From Sacculina carcini (lineage: Eukaryota; Arthropoda; Thecostraca; Sacculinidae), in assembly GCA_916048095.2 (NCBI GenBank), contig OU696570.1:3480018-3544017 (forward strand): a stretch of DNA of 64,000 nt, read 5' to 3'. The position numbers were made by a program, and so were the translations under genes. Shown one piece after another: positions 1 to 12,903 of this stretch (its first letter is position 1; each line of letters starts with the position of its first letter). Under the pieces are notes generated by a model that was not told the origin of the DNA, made no database searches, and saw nothing but the letters and a program-made list of their open reading frames with translations.

Positions 1-960
1 TCAGTAACTATCCGTCACACATTAAAATAAATTATACCATCGTGCTAGAAATTTTGTTTTCTACAATACGGTATAATTGTTAATTTTCCAAAGTGAACCT
101 AAAGGAAGTCACGGCGGTGTAAAGTCAAAATGTCATGTTGCCAATTTGACAGCTATTATGCGCACTTGCGATTACACAGGAATATACAACTGTGTAGATA
201 ATTTTTTGTTCTACAAGATAAGCTATAATTCATACCCACAAATGATACAAAAAACGTGTAAAATTGGCAAAATTCTCAAATACATCCAAAATTACACTTG
301 AACACCGGGCGACTAAAATTAATAAATTTTTCTACTATTTCTCAGTAAATATTTGTTATACATAAAAATAAATTATACCATCGTGCTAGAAAGTTTGTTT
401 TCTACAATACGGTATAATTTTTTATTTTCCAAAGTGTATCTAAAGGAAGTTACGGCGGTGTAAAGTCAAAATGTCATGTTGCGAATTTGACAGCTATTAT
501 GCGCACTTGCGATTACACATGAATATACACTGATTTAATTTCACTGAAGTCCAATCACAATTTACGCACTTGCGATTACACAGGAATATACTACTGTGTA
601 GAGAATTTTGTATTCTACAATATAAGCTATAATTTATACCCACAAATGGTACAAAAAACGTGTAAAATTGGCAAAATTCTCAAATACATTCAAAATTACA
701 CTTGAACACCGGGCGACTAAAATTAATTCATTTTTCTACTATTTCTCAATAACTATTTGTTATACATAAAAATAAATTATACCATCGTGCTAGAAATTTT
801 GTTTTCTACAATACGCTATAATTCTTAATTTTCCAAATGGTATCTGAAGGAAGTTACGGCGGTGTAAAGTCAAAAGGACATATTGCCAATTTGACAGCTA
901 TTATGCGCACTTGCGATTACACAGGAATATACACCGATTAAATTTCACTGAAGCCCAATC
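1..960. repeat. Long-period tandem repeat, about 340-400 bp unit
   Basis: Three successive copies of one unit are visible. Each begins near AAATTATACCATCGTGCTAG (about 30, 370 and 775), passes a GGAAGTCACGGCGGTGTAAAG-like block and a GCGCACTTGCGATTACACA block, and the first two end with CACCGGGCGACTAAAATTAA. Spacing is about 340 then 400 bp, and the middle copy has an internal duplication of the GCACTTGCGATTACACA block. The array runs off the left edge. No coding potential is seen. Confidence 0.75.
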
Positions 961-1079
961 ACAATTAAGAATGCATCATATTATCTCCAAGCATGGATGG
1001 TGTGGTTGTATTGCGTACAGTTTAATTAATGCTAAACTATACTGAATAGAAAGTCTTTATTGTCCTCAATATTTACACA

Positions 1080-3235
1080 TCAAATGTTCCGCACGACGGG
1101 CGGGTAAAATGCTACTTGGAACAAAGTAAGCTACTGAATTTTACTGTGTAATTTAATTGGTTTAATTTCAAGTTGCATACGCTTAAGTTGCATAAGGATA
1201 CGGGTTGTAATATCATGCAATGCCAAGTATATGCATATGCTGTTTTAGAGGAAGCATTAATCTGGAATTATAGAGATGTTTCATTGTTTTGATAGTGTTA
1301 CACTTCTGAATTACTACACACGAAGGACGGGTGTGAATTTGAGCAGTGTTGAGGGAAAATCATCGTCAATAATTAAAACAAGAATTTACAAATTTGACTT
1401 TTCTATTGGTCGTTTTTCATCAATTTTCTTTGTGTTTGTTTCGTGCTTGAGTTCTGAATTATTCCGCACGACGGGCAGCTTTAAATATGAGGCGGGTTGT
1501 GGAAAAACATGTTTTCTAAATTGAAACATAAATTTCACATTTAGACTTTTATATTAGCTAAAACTTTCCTATGGGTTTGTTTTTATTTTTCAATTTGCAC
1601 TAATTTTTTTATGAATTCAATATTAATTATATTTCATGAACTGTTCCGCACGACGGGGGAATTAAATGTATCTATAAAGAGTGGGTTTAAATGATAGCGA
1701 GGTATATGATATTTTGCTAGCAGTAAATATTCTAGCGATAAAAGTAGAATAGCTCTTAAGCAAATGATTTTGGAGAATGATGTGGACCTTTAGATATATT
1801 TTGCGATCTGATGATATATGTATTAGGAATAATACGTAGCAGAATATAGATTGCATAATATAATATCGGCTATAATATCAAGGGCTGTAATATCGGTGTA
1901 ATCCAAAAAATAACAACTGTATGAATATGATGCATTAGTGGAAGCATTAACCGGGAATTATGAGATAATATGATAATGGTGTATAATTATATCGCATTAT
2001 GCAACAAATGTGAATTTAGCTGCCTTACAGTTTGGTCCCGATAATATATTGGCGGTTTGAGAGAAAAGTATTGGTGGGCCGCGTGTTTGGGACCCCTGGG
2101 GTAGATAATCTCAGTCTTCTGATTACAAATTATGATCGCATCAGTATATTTTGTGATCACAAACTAATAAGTTAAATCACCTCAGACTAGGCTGAGAGCG
2201 GTCAAGATTGGATGGTTGGGTTGGGTTGGGTAGGTTTGACTCAGGTTATATTGGGTTTTAATGATAGCGGAAAATATATAAATTTTAACAATAAATATTA
2301 TAGCGGTAAAAGTGAAATAGTACTTGAGCAAATGATATTGGGGAATGATGTTAAGTAATAAATATAGTTTTGAAACATTCTTATGAAAATATTTCATCAT
2401 CTTTCATTGTTTGTTTCGTGTTTGTGTTCTGAATTATACCACACGACGGGCAGATTTATATATCAGGCGGGTTGAGGAATAATATTTGTCAAAATAAGAA
2501 CAAAAATATTCACATTTAGACTTTTCTATTGGTTAAGATATTTATAGGTTACATTTTTTGGTTTTCAATTTGTATTCATTATATTTTCTGGATTTGATAT
2601 GAATTTTATTGTATGAATTGTTCCGCACGACGGGTGGGTTTAAAAAAGTGTTTTTAGATCATTTTTTCAAATGGTTCATTTGAAAAAAAAAATGTTCCGC
2701 GGGCAGCAACTGTAGACAATAGAACGTTCAATTTTCCCTGTAGAATTAATCCATACACAAAACCAATGGATTTGACTTCAAATATGAATTTTATTGTATG
2801 AATTGTTCCGCACGACGGGCGGGTTTAAAAAAGGTGTTTCCATTTTTTAGTTCATTTTTTTCAAATGGTTCATTTAAAAAAGGTATTTTTTACAAATAAA
2901 AATGTTCCGCGGGCAGCAACTATAGACAATAGAACGTTCAATTTACCCTGTAGAATTAATCCATACACAAAACCAATGGATTTGACTTCAAGATCCAGAA
3001 CGGATCGTGTTCGAGTTCTGAATTATTCAGCACGACGGGCGGGTATAAAAATGACTCAGGCGGACTGAGGGGAAATATTTTGTCGAAATAAAAATAATTA
3101 AACTTATAATTTTCAATTGATTAATATTTTTATGAGTGTACCCTATTTCATTTTTATTTTTCCATATTTTTTTATGAATTGAATATGAATTTCATGTTAT
3201 GAATTGCTCCGCACAACGGGCGGGTTTTAATGCTA
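1080..3235. repeat. Decayed satellite with recurring CCGCACGACGGGCGGGT motif
   Basis: A GC-rich motif close to CCGCACGACGGGCGGGT recurs about ten times (near 1089, 1464, 1645, 2433, 2622, 2807, 3028 and 3208, with weaker copies elsewhere) in otherwise AT-rich DNA. It usually follows a TTATGAATTG-like stretch. Between about 2600 and 2990 a 185-bp unit is directly duplicated, including a GTTCCGCGGGCAGCAACT block. The short reading frames here are broken by the repeat and look non-coding. Confidence 0.7.

Positions 3236-3302
<67 letters not shown>
3234..3302. repeat. Compound (TA)n(TG)n microsatellite
   Basis: An uninterrupted TA run passes directly into a TG run. It separates the left satellite region from ordinary intergenic DNA. 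Confidence 0.95.
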
Positions 3303-3303
<1 letters not shown>

Positions 3304-3557
3304 AATCAACCATATACAGCCACTTGAACACACACACGCAGACATACTCTCCTTCACGAAGTCTGTTCGCCAAGTGTCTTATTGTTTTGTATTGTGCAGT
3401 GAAGCGTTCGCAAACGTTGTGTATGTATGTATGTGTGTATATATGTGGGTGTATGTTTCACGCCAATAAACACATCTCACAACCACACAAACACACACTC
3501 TTTCTGGTACTCTCACACTCTGCACTTGGTTGTCAATTTAGGCTCTTTGGTTATATA

Positions 3558-3854
3558 CAGGGTGTTTCAAAATGGTTGACTCCGTTCTAAATACCTACAC
3601 TCATATTTACTGGAAACTGTCGCCAAAGACATGTTACAGCGAGTTCGGTACGAGTTAGAATACCGACTGAACATTTATGAACTTTTATGAACATCTGCCA
3701 TACAACCTACAAATATTTGTACTTTTCTGTGAAAATTTAGCCAATAAAACGTATGGCCTTCAACATAAAGTGTATTGAGTTTCATTAAGATCCACCAAGT
3801 ATTTTCCGAGATATGGTTATTTAGAACGGGGGTCAACCATTTTGGAACAGCCTG
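3558..3854. mobile_element. Tc1/mariner-like MITE with long inverted ends
   Basis: The left end CAGGGTGTTTCAAAATGGTT continues into a segment that is the near-perfect inverse of the right end, about 40 bp per arm (right arm inverted: CAGGCTGTTCCAAAATGGTT). TA dinucleotides flank both ends (3556-3557 and 3855-3856), as expected for TA target duplication. At 297 bp with no transposase frame it is a non-autonomous element. Superfamily is inferred from the ACAGGGTGTT-type end and the TA flanks. Confidence 0.8.
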
Positions 3855-4352
3855 TATATAAATTGCTGAAGTTTGTTGTTTGTTTATATCAATTACACAC
3901 ACACACACACATACGCACACAAACGCACACATAGGCAGACACACACACACACCGCATGTTTTTCTGTGAATGTGTATTTGTGTACATTTATGTGTGTATG
4001 TGTGTGTTTGTGTGCGTGTGTGTCCGTTCGTCCAATGTCGCGTCTTAATTGACTGATGTTGATTATATTGTATGCACATCTGAGAGATTGTGTGGATATT
4101 GCGCAATGTGAGTGCTTAAATCATTGGTCCGTAACCTTTTCCGCTGTGAAATACAATTATTTCAGTTGCTGCGCCAATTTAAATGTCAGAAATTCACTGA
4201 AAGAACCGAAATAAACGAATTTGCATTGATAAAAACAAACACACATACACACACACATTTTTCATTCTGTCCGACCGTTGATTGCCCAGTTGTTATACTC
4301 AAATTACCCACGAATTACCCACCACTTGTCTGAATAAATGATATATGAAGGG

Positions 4353-4383
<31 letters not shown>

Positions 4384-5019
4384 TCTATCCAACATCTCCC
4401 CCTTAAAAAAGGTATAAGAAGTTGTTTAAGAAGTATAACTCTTATTATACTTTAGATAACTTTTGAATAAACTCACGAGAAATTTAAGGTCTAATTTTAA
4501 CTTTTGCTGTCTTTCTCAATTTGTGTATGTGTGCGTGTGTGTGTGTGTGTGTATTGTAGACTGGAGTTTGTTATACGTAGTGTTAATATCGTTCAGCGTT
4601 GTCATGGCAACGTGTGCGTTGTGCTGGTGGCTGGCGTTGCTATGGCAACGGCGTCGGCAGTGTGGCGCAGTGGCGGCGTCAGGCAGCGGTGGCAGTGGTG
4701 CTGGAGGGCGTGCTCTCTACTCTCCCCTCACACATACAGAGTGTGTGCGCATGTCTCACAAAGGTCGGTGACACGCGTAGATACCATATTGTGTCATTTC
4801 ATATCGTGAATTTTCATGAATAATTTTGTTGTGCATTCATTTTTTTATATAATATTTATCGTTATCGTTGGTTTTGAGTTACTATATTATCTTATTCAGT
4901 CTGTTGCACAATTGAATATATATAATTTTATTTAGCTTTTTTATTTGATAATTTCATTTTGGATCCATCGTTTGTCTCTTTTGCTTCTTTGATAATTAAC
5001 TTTCATCTTCGTAACTAAA

Positions 5020-5155
5020 ACATTTACTTTTCGAACTCTTTTTCTGTACATCTTTCGGGTGCTTACATGGTACACATGAGGCCACCGCACAGGGTGGTAA
5101 TAGTGCACTTGCACTCTTCCCATGCTGCTGGATTTGCCTGTAACTAATAATATTT
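5020..5155 (+). repeat. Retroelement 3'-tail family, copy 1
   Basis: It shares a block containing CCACCGCACAGGGTGGTAAT and CATGCTGCTGGATTTGCCTG, followed by TAATAATA, with copies at about 35690-35850 and 50995-51150. A shorter inverse copy lies at 6597-6650. An identical 3' block followed by a short AAT-rich tail is typical of non-LTR retroelement or SINE 3' ends. The class cannot be named from these fragments. Confidence 0.6.
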
Positions 5156-6138
5156 TATATCGGGTATTTCATAATAATATGGGGTATTTCATTTGTTAAT
5201 ATAGCTAAGTAACAGTACACGCCAAATGTGATCATTGTTATAATGATAAAAAAATATACGGGACAGTGAATCGTTGACGAATGTGAGGCGTAATTAACTG
5301 TATGTACATTTATTTATGCGCCCAAACTATTTTATAAACTTTTTCCACCACATGTGTTAGCGTGCCATTTTTGTATATGTGTCTTTTTGGTATTTTGTGT
5401 GTGTGTGTGTGCGTTTATATCTGTTTGTTTGTATGTGTGTTGGTGTGATTTTTGGTTGAGTAATAGAGCCAATTGAATCTGAATAAGTGGATTATTTTTT
5501 CGATGGTACTAACTACTGTATTGCGCCTGTGACAATATATAGTTTGAGAATACGCTGGTTCGAGGCGGATATATCCAGATTCCTTGTTTCTCAGTGGCCA
5601 AAACGCATGTCTTGTTCAAACCGGTTTCTTCGTGTGTCCTTTCAATTGCGTTTTTTACGTTGATTGTTGGAAAAACTTCCTGTCGTCGTCTTTTCACGTC
5701 TTTCACGTCAATATATTTATTTTCCCTTCATCCGTGGTTTTCCTTTGTTCATCTCTTCGTCCCATTCTTGCAAACATTCTTGTGTGTGTGTGTGTGTGTA
5801 TGTGTGTGTTGATTTGCATTTTGATTGGCTCCAATGATGTGTTGTGCTTCAATCATATCTATCCGGTTATTTAGCATGGCCGCTATTGTCCGTGATGTGG
5901 ACGGCATGTGTGATCCTTTATTTTTCTCGTCAGCAAGAAATTGTGTTCTGCTTTCTTTTCTGTACTGTATTCCGTGCTTATTATAGTAGGTTTATATTCA
6001 CTGATGCTTGCACGGATATGCGCTCACCGATGAATTCAATTTTGTTGTGGATTTGAAGTGGGTTTTAGCCTATTAAAGTAACTTATCACAGTAAATTATC
6101 AACAATTATCTTGCGAGCTGCTTCTTGTTTGTCTAGTC

Positions 6139-6485
6139 CAGTGGTTTCCAACTTTTCTCGGTGATCGAGTACCATTCGCAGGTCAATCGTACAGTCGCCG
6201 CATACCAGCTAGCTAGCTCCAGGGAAACTCAGTTCGATCAGATATCACTTTGTTTACATAATTGTACAAATAAACTAGTGAGTTTTAATTGAACGATAAA
6301 CCCCTGGGTCCAGGTGTTTGGCATATGGTAACAGTTGCAAATCGTTGCTAGATTATCTTGTCTTTAACACTCAACACTTTTGTGAGATAATAGATAACAA
6401 TACTCTTAATGATCACAAAAGTGTTCGCGTATCATTAGGAAGGCGTACCACTAGTGATACGTGTACGACAGGTTGGGAACCACTG
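6139..6485. mobile_element. hAT-type MITE, CAGTGGTTCCCAACC family, perfect TSD
   Basis: The left end CAGTGGTTTCCAACTTTTCT and the inverted right end CAGTGGTTCCCAACCTGTCG match. The 8-bp sequence GTCTAGTC occurs directly on both sides (6131-6138 and 6486-6493), the target-site duplication expected of hAT transposition. At 347 bp and without a transposase it is non-autonomous. Confidence 0.9.
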
Positions 6486-6596
6486 GTCTAGTCGCTTCAC
6501 GGGTTGATTCCTTATTTTCGGCACCATGTCAGATGAAGTACACGTACGATCACCCGTTTTTTGCCCGTCCTTTTAGTTATTATTATTATCAGTAGT

Positions 6597-6650
6597 ATTT
6601 ATTACAGGCAAATCCAGTGACATGGGATTACCACCATACAGTGGCTCCAT
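6597..6650 (-). repeat. Retroelement 3'-tail family, short inverse copy
   Basis: This is the reverse complement of the CATGCTACTGGATTTGCCTG-type 3' block, with an internal deletion, next to TTATTATTAT (the inverted tail). Confidence 0.5.
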
Positions 6651-7237
6651 CTACCGGAATCGTCCAAAATATACCAACACTTTGAAAAATACGAGTTTAG
6701 TCAGTATACGAAACTAAAAAACTTAATCGGAAAAAATAAAGAAGGACAAGTACGTATTTTAACATTGCCAAAGTTTAGTTCTTCTGGTGTATTATCTGGA
6801 CGCCACTGGCCCTTGTGTGTGTGCCCGCCAACAAAGCCTCAGAGCCGCTCAGAGTGGGAGGTGCTCTCACGAAAACATACCTCCAACAGCTGGAAGACGA
6901 CTGCAGTTTCGCTGGCAAATCTCTTGCGGTCTGCTTGAAGATTGCAAGTGCGAAAGTGTGGCATAATTTATTTAAGAATATTTAATTGGGTAGTGCAATT
7001 GTATGGTGTTATACTTGTATTGTATTTGTATTGTCTAGTCATTAATAATTAATAATGTGTTTTTGTTAGTGTATGTATTGTATTTATTACCCGTCATGTC
7101 CTTCTTGTTATTATATTGTTGCAACAACGTGCTCATGCCTTTTCTCATGGCCTGATAATACACGTATCATCATCATTAGCTGGATAGATGCATGTGTATG
7201 CACACACGACTGTGTGTGGGTGTTTGTGGTGGCGCAG

Positions 7238-7506
7238 GTGCACTGTCGTCCATGTTTGACAGTCGCAGTGTGGACAGCGACAGCAGTCTGGACGGCAACG
7301 AGTCGGAAGATACCCGCATCTTGTTTCATAAGAGCTCTACAACCAACAGCAGCTCTGTGGCGCCTGCATCTAAGACAGGCGGAGCGAGTGTAGCAATGAA
7401 CAGACCGTCCAAGATGTTCTCTTCTTTGTCAACATCGACCAGTGCCGGCAATAAGAAGCGAAAGAGACGCCTACCGACAAGACACAAGGGCGACAAGAAT
7501 GTCTAG
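7238..7506 (+). CDS. Probable last exon of an unidentified Ser-rich protein
   Basis: After a TG-rich tract ending GGCGCAG, an open frame of about 90 codons runs to TAG at 7504-7506. It starts with two bases of a split codon. The product is rich in serine and aspartate (segment DSRSVDSDSSLDGNESEDTR), then Thr/Ser/Ala, and ends in a basic KKRKRRLPTRHKG stretch that could be a nuclear localisation signal. Codon use looks coding and unlike the surrounding AT-rich DNA. I do not recognise the family. The upstream exons were not found. A SINE fragment begins about 120 bases after the stop. It could instead be an extended open stretch in non-coding DNA. Confidence 0.45.
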
Positions 7507-7629
7507 TTATCGACAGAGAATTTGTTGATGGTGATTGTTGTGTGACGTACACTGTGATTGACGGAGGCATTTGGTGGTTGTGTGGGCGCGTAATATTTAC
7601 TTGTGACAGTGGTTGTGTTGGCTGTGCTA

Positions 7630-7875
7630 GTGTGTTTCATGTTGTTTTGTCCACATCGAATGTTTACACTTATAGATATCAGTAATTGTGTTGTGCCAAG
7701 CATTCTGGGTAGGTGGCCCTCTCTAATACGTCTTCCGTCCTTGTGGCGCCATAGCGTGGAGAGGGTCGGTTCTGCGGTGATAGCGAGCTGCACGGGACAC
7801 ACCTGTGTGTGTTCATAAGCTTCTGCTTCTTCCTGTGTAGCAGCTGTCACTTGAGGCCTTCAACCTTTAACCTAC
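7630..7875 (+). mobile_element. tRNA-derived SINE, 5'-degraded copy
   Basis: It is collinear with the body of the full-length SINE at 53403-53751 (opposite strand). Shared blocks include AGATATCAGT, GGTGGCCCTCTCTAAT, CCGTCCTTGTGGCGCCATAG, GCGAGCTGCACGGG and CACTTGAGGCCTTCAAC. The tRNA-like head is not recognisable. Confidence 0.75.
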
Positions 7876-7879
7876 TCAA

Positions 7880-8640
7880 GTATTGTCCGCATTAATCCAG
7901 TGGTTTTCTCGTACATGTTTGATGTGGGTTTGAACTGCACTGGTACGTTGAGAAGCTATTACAAGTATGTTTTGCATCGTTTGTCTGAAAGCCAAGCCAA
8001 ACGGGATAACATTGAAATGAATTAACGAACTACTGAATGTCATTCATTCATATTTGAATGTAGATATGTTCTGGTTTTGCTTCGTTTTTTAGTTTTTTGT
8101 ATTTAGTTGCATTTGAAGACAGCATTGACATGTACCATTCACACAGGCATTGATGAGTAATACGGCATTGTCAGTTCTTGTTTTGAATCAATTTCATGAA
8201 GCGTGCTTGAAATCGCCCTATGAATCATACGGTTTTCTCATGGTGTGTGAACAGTCATTTTGCGGTCTTTTTTGTGTATCAATGCATGTTTATTGTCATC
8301 AAATCGTACATGGCGTAATGGTTTCGTCAAAATCAAATGAAATCTCATGAGAACAATCTGTCTTTTGTCAGTTGTGCTATTTGCTATCGCAGAAGCGTAT
8401 AAGAAAGCCCGTTTTAAGGATAGGATCTTGTTTTTTTCTTTTTTGACTCTCGATTGTATGGTGGTTTCTCTTCTTAAAAATTATATATGAATCCGCAATA
8501 TGATTTCAGCATTTTTCGCGGTATATCTTATCGAACCGTTTCACAGCGACTAATTATTCGGTTACAACTCCCTATTCAGACGTCATTAATATTCTGTGCA
8601 ATTCGTGGTTGACCTTTATCTTGTGGTCTCAAAAAAGAGT
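7880..8640. other. AT-rich stretch, nothing recognised
   Basis: Only short, compositionally non-coding frames are present. No repeat match to other parts of the window was noticed. Confidence 0.5.
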
Positions 8641-8642
8641 GC

Positions 8643-8674
<32 letters not shown>
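8643..8674 (+). repeat. (TG)n microsatellite
   Basis: A pure TG run. Further TG runs follow at about 8987-9004, 9099-9116, 9958-9990 and 10101-10133, so this 1.5-kb stretch is unusually TG-rich on the plus strand. Confidence 0.95.
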
Positions 8675-8675
<1 letters not shown>

Positions 8676-10101
8676 GGCATTATTGAGTCGATATCTTGTT
8701 TATCATGGCGGATATATATCAGTGATATATCGACCGAGAGATGTCTTGGAGCCGACAATGGAGTAGAGATCGGTCGTGCTTTGGTGCCAGATCAGGTTAT
8801 GACGTTGACCTTCAACTTGTACGTTCAGACCTGTGGTGTGGAGAAGATACGTTTTCCTGAGCTAAGTCAAGTTATCGTTCAGGATGAGAGGGTAGTTTGG
8901 TCAGCAGAGTTGTTGCTTATTCATGGAATGTGTCACTTGGATGTCAAGCTATTCACGGCTGACTTAGTATTTACCCTCGTGTCTGCCTGTGTGTGTGTGT
9001 GTGTTACTATTGTTTAAAAAAGAGCGACACATGCCTATAAGGCCGATCCATATGTGTGTAGCCTTATACAGCAGGGCCATGAATGATGTATCTAACTGGT
9101 TGTGTGTGTGTGTGTTTGTATTTGTGTGAGGTCTTTCATGCAAAATTTGTCTTTATATAATCAAGATTGGGTGTTAGACACTAGACACACGTTTAGTGAG
9201 TTTCACATAACCACGCATGATTTAACGTGCTGTATACCATGTTTTACGTGTTCAATAAACACTGAGATGTTGTGGTCAAACATTCAATACAGTACATGTG
9301 CTGACTCATTTTGCTGACTCACTAGGATCAAGGACAGTCAAACACTGATCAAACGTTAATGCATTGTGCGCCAATGTGCACACTTAACACGCTTTTTATT
9401 GGTGTTGATTAATGGTATTGGCTTTCATTGTTTGAGTTGGAAGAGTTCCTGCCTGGGGCGTTAATTCAAATGAGGTTTACCTGTGCGTTTGTTATTCGTT
9501 ATTATAGAATATTGAAGCGATCGTTATTGTATTATATAATTTATTCTTGTTGTGGCGTTTTATGTTTTTGCGCAGGATTTGGCGAACATGAATTTTTCTC
9601 TTCCTGGTATTTTTGTTGAAATGAAAGTGAAGTCATATTTCACTGATTTTCACGGCTGATTACACCTGGCCATTTGCCATTCTTTTGTTTCTATCTGAAA
9701 CAAACTCTATTCGATCGCTACCTTCACCTGTTCAGGGACACAAATTTGGCCCGAGCATAAATTGAAAAACTCCTAAATGAACGGTTTTGTGGCAATTTCA
9801 ATGCTTCGCAACACAACAATCGTTTTGCGGCTTCACCGCTGAGAAACCACATGTCTTGTGTGTGTGTGTTTGTGGGCGCTCTCTTTTGCGGTTCCGCTAA
9901 TTAAGGTCACAATCAACACTCGAGGCTGCGAGCAATTATGAATATGCCTTCACATCTCTGTGTGTGTGTGTGTTTGTGTGTGTGTGTGGAGGCCTGGCTG
10001 AACTCTGTGTGCTTTGGCAGTGGTCCAGAACACTGTGTTAATGATAAAAACATCGTCTTTAACTCGAGAAAGCACCGTTTCTATACTGCATGTGTTTGTG
10101 C

Positions 10102-10134
<33 letters not shown>

Positions 10135-10189
10135 TGGCCATTTTTCCAGTGTCGATTAGAAGACGTAGGTGCAAGGTGTGCTGAGTCAA

Positions 10190-11240
10190 GGTGATTCACC
10201 GCGGCTAATACAGGCCTATTAGTCTTGTCAGCACCACTGACATAACACACTCACGTACGAGTCAAATTCAGAATTGAAAAATTGTTTATTGAATGTCTTG
10301 ACCTTTAACTTTCCAATGCTCCCCTATCATGCTTGCTCACTGTTTAAATTAATTTTTTCCCGATAAAATCCTAAAATTATTATATCTTTGGATAGAAGTG
10401 AAAAAATGCATTTGGCATAGCACAAAATTATGAATATCCAATATATAATTTGTGTTACATATCCCCAAAATTTTACCAGTTTTATTTTATCTTGGTTACA
10501 AATTAATAACTTTGTTTTACCCACTGATTTCATTTCTGTGACATCTATTTTCAACAAAGTCATGATGATTATAGTCTTTTCTATATGCCAAACAATTAAC
10601 TTTATGAGAATTAGGCATTTTGCGCTGTTGCCATATGTGAACATTTGAGTTAAGCGAACAAACGCTCACAGAAACTTACAGAAGACCTATATAGACTGGA
10701 CAAAGTTTTAATGATGTATTTATACCAAAAATTAATAGACAGATACGATAAAAACGCAAAATCAGTGTTGATCCTAATTTGTATCATTTTCTGTTGATCC
10801 AACGCCCAATAATGCCCGATTACAGTGTTCAACGCCGTCTCATTTAACAATTGACAACATTCAACATTCGTTTGCCTATTCTTTCCTTAACACGTTGTCA
10901 TTTACACTTACGCATGACGTTCAGGAATGTCTGCAAAAAGCAGTTTCATCCATATTTACCCACTGAACTTGAATTTTTTCTTAATAATTTGTCTTCATTG
11001 AACTCTTTTTTATTTTTTTCAAAATATGAAAAGTTGGAGTTGAATTGTCGACATCAATTTGTGTATTTTATATATTAATAGTTTAGTACTATTAATATAT
11101 ATTGAATTTTATTGAATTTATCCCTTGAAAAACTCAGTTAAATTCCAAACGGGCACAAAGTTTAGCAGCGAGTAACATGAAACGCTATAATATAATAAAA
11201 TACCCCCCCGTCTCTGCTTTACACTGAGAACAACCTTTCA
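10190..11240. other. AT-rich stretch, nothing recognised
   Basis: Low-complexity AT-rich DNA with short frames on both strands. There are no splice-consistent coding blocks. Confidence 0.45.
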
Positions 11241-11727
11241 AAAGGTTAATCGTTCACAATCAAATCGACCTGCCGATTGATAACGTTCTACCGAGTCCTG
11301 CTGTATGGTAATCCACCCCTCCGTGCGAGCGTCACGAATCTCGTCTTCTCTTTCTTGTGTGAGTGTCGGTCGGCGTTCGTGCATGCACAAAGTGACGTCA
11401 GTTCTCGTGAGTTCTTGGTGTTGTTCGTTCGCGTGCTGAGCCGCGTGCGTGCTGCGGGCAAGAACATTGCTATCAACGTGTGTGCTAGCAAAGGTGTCCC
11501 TCCGAGGCTGGTGACTTTGAATTAAGCCAAATTGCAGACGTAGAGACAAACATGAAACGGCTGCAATTTTTCGTGTTTATGGTCGTATTGTGACCGCGAA
11601 CGGTGTTGGGAAACGGCCTCTTTTGTGCCAGATGGATAATGCCAGTGCATTGTGTGAATTAGCGGCTTTTACTGTCGTGATGGGCTGCTGCCCGGCACCC
11701 TCACTCGACTAACACGATCATTTTCAG

Positions 11728-12002
11728 CCCCAGCTCTGACGGTGGCCTAGTCACTTGGCAGATTCTGGTCATGGGACGTCCGACGGTGATCAGTGTGACG
11801 TCTCCGTCACGCTCCTCCAGCGTGGAGGGCGACAGCAACAGCCTCGCAACGGAGGTGGTCCGAGGTCGCAGAAATCACTCGATGGTGGGCTCGACCATTG
11901 ACAGTCTGGAATCGGGCACCGGTGTCAGCTTGACCGCTGCCGCCGCCGCCGTCGGCAAGAAGCACACCTGGTGGACGGCTCTGGGTCTAGGCAGTGTTTC
12001 AG
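11728..12002 (+). CDS. Probable internal exon of an unidentified protein
   Basis: A consensus acceptor (CATTTTCAG) precedes an open frame of about 91 codons, and a possible donor AG|GTTGGT follows. The exon enters with one base of a split codon and leaves in phase 1. The product is Ser/Thr-rich (SVTSPSRSSSVEGDSNSL), has a basic RGRRN patch and a run of five alanines, and ends KKHTWWTALGLGSVSG, which may begin a hydrophobic segment. GC content and codon choice are higher than in flanking DNA. The family is unknown and partner exons were not identified. It is not in a phase that joins simply to the 7238-7506 exon. Confidence 0.4.
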
Positions 12003-12903
12003 GTTGGTGAATCTCGGTGCACTTTTGTCCGATCATAGTGGCTATGTCTGTGTATCTCTCCAAAAGCTCTAGACCAAAAGCTCATGAGTTTCGCCTTCCA
12101 ATTATCGTACGTTTCTTTGAATTCCTTCACGGTTATGCATGTGTGCGTGTTGAGATGCGCAACTGTTTCGTTTCTAGCCAGATGATCCACATGTCTGTCC
12201 CGTAAGATCCGTAAACATCACCGGCCAAAGGGGATATCCCTTGAATGATCAAGTGGGGATGTTTGAATGATCAAGGAAGTCTAAGTGACACGAAGTCGTT
12301 GAAATGAAGTCGTTTTTGAATCCAGTGTCCGCTCGAAATGTAGTTGTGCAGTTATTTTAACTTTCCCGACATCATATAATATGCCTAGGAAATATTCATA
12401 GAGTAAACAATGACAGTTTTCAAGTTTTCAGAGCTCTGTGCAATGACCACTGTTCAATGAATAACTTGATTGTTTTTGCCTTGTCGTATCCAGAGTTATT
12501 TTGCGTGGATACTCCATGTTTCTACTTGAAATTCCTGCATAGCCATTGTCTGAGTCGTCCACCAATAATTTAAAAACTAACAGATTTAAACTCTTTCGTG
12601 GGACGGGCGTCACAAAAACGTTCGAATTCCAAGGGCCCCAGGAATGATATAACTTCATATTTCAATACGCTCTGATTTTGCTATCTTTCTGTGTCTCTGG
12701 AACGCGCATATTCATTCCTTATGTCCTCTCCTTTGTGTTTTTCTGTTTTGTATTGCCACGTCACGCTGTTTAATAGCTAAATGCAAAACGCTAAACGCTA
12801 GCTAAACGCTGTTTAAATGCAAATAGCTTCTTGTTACCGGACTGGCTCAGGTAACTACACTCTGTATATCTTTGTATAGCTTATTTAGAGGACACTTCTT
12901 CAA

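Noticed and set aside
8643-9017. 124-codon plus-strand frame
   Set aside because: It begins and ends in TG repeats and shows no family motif; splice sites and composition do not support an exon.
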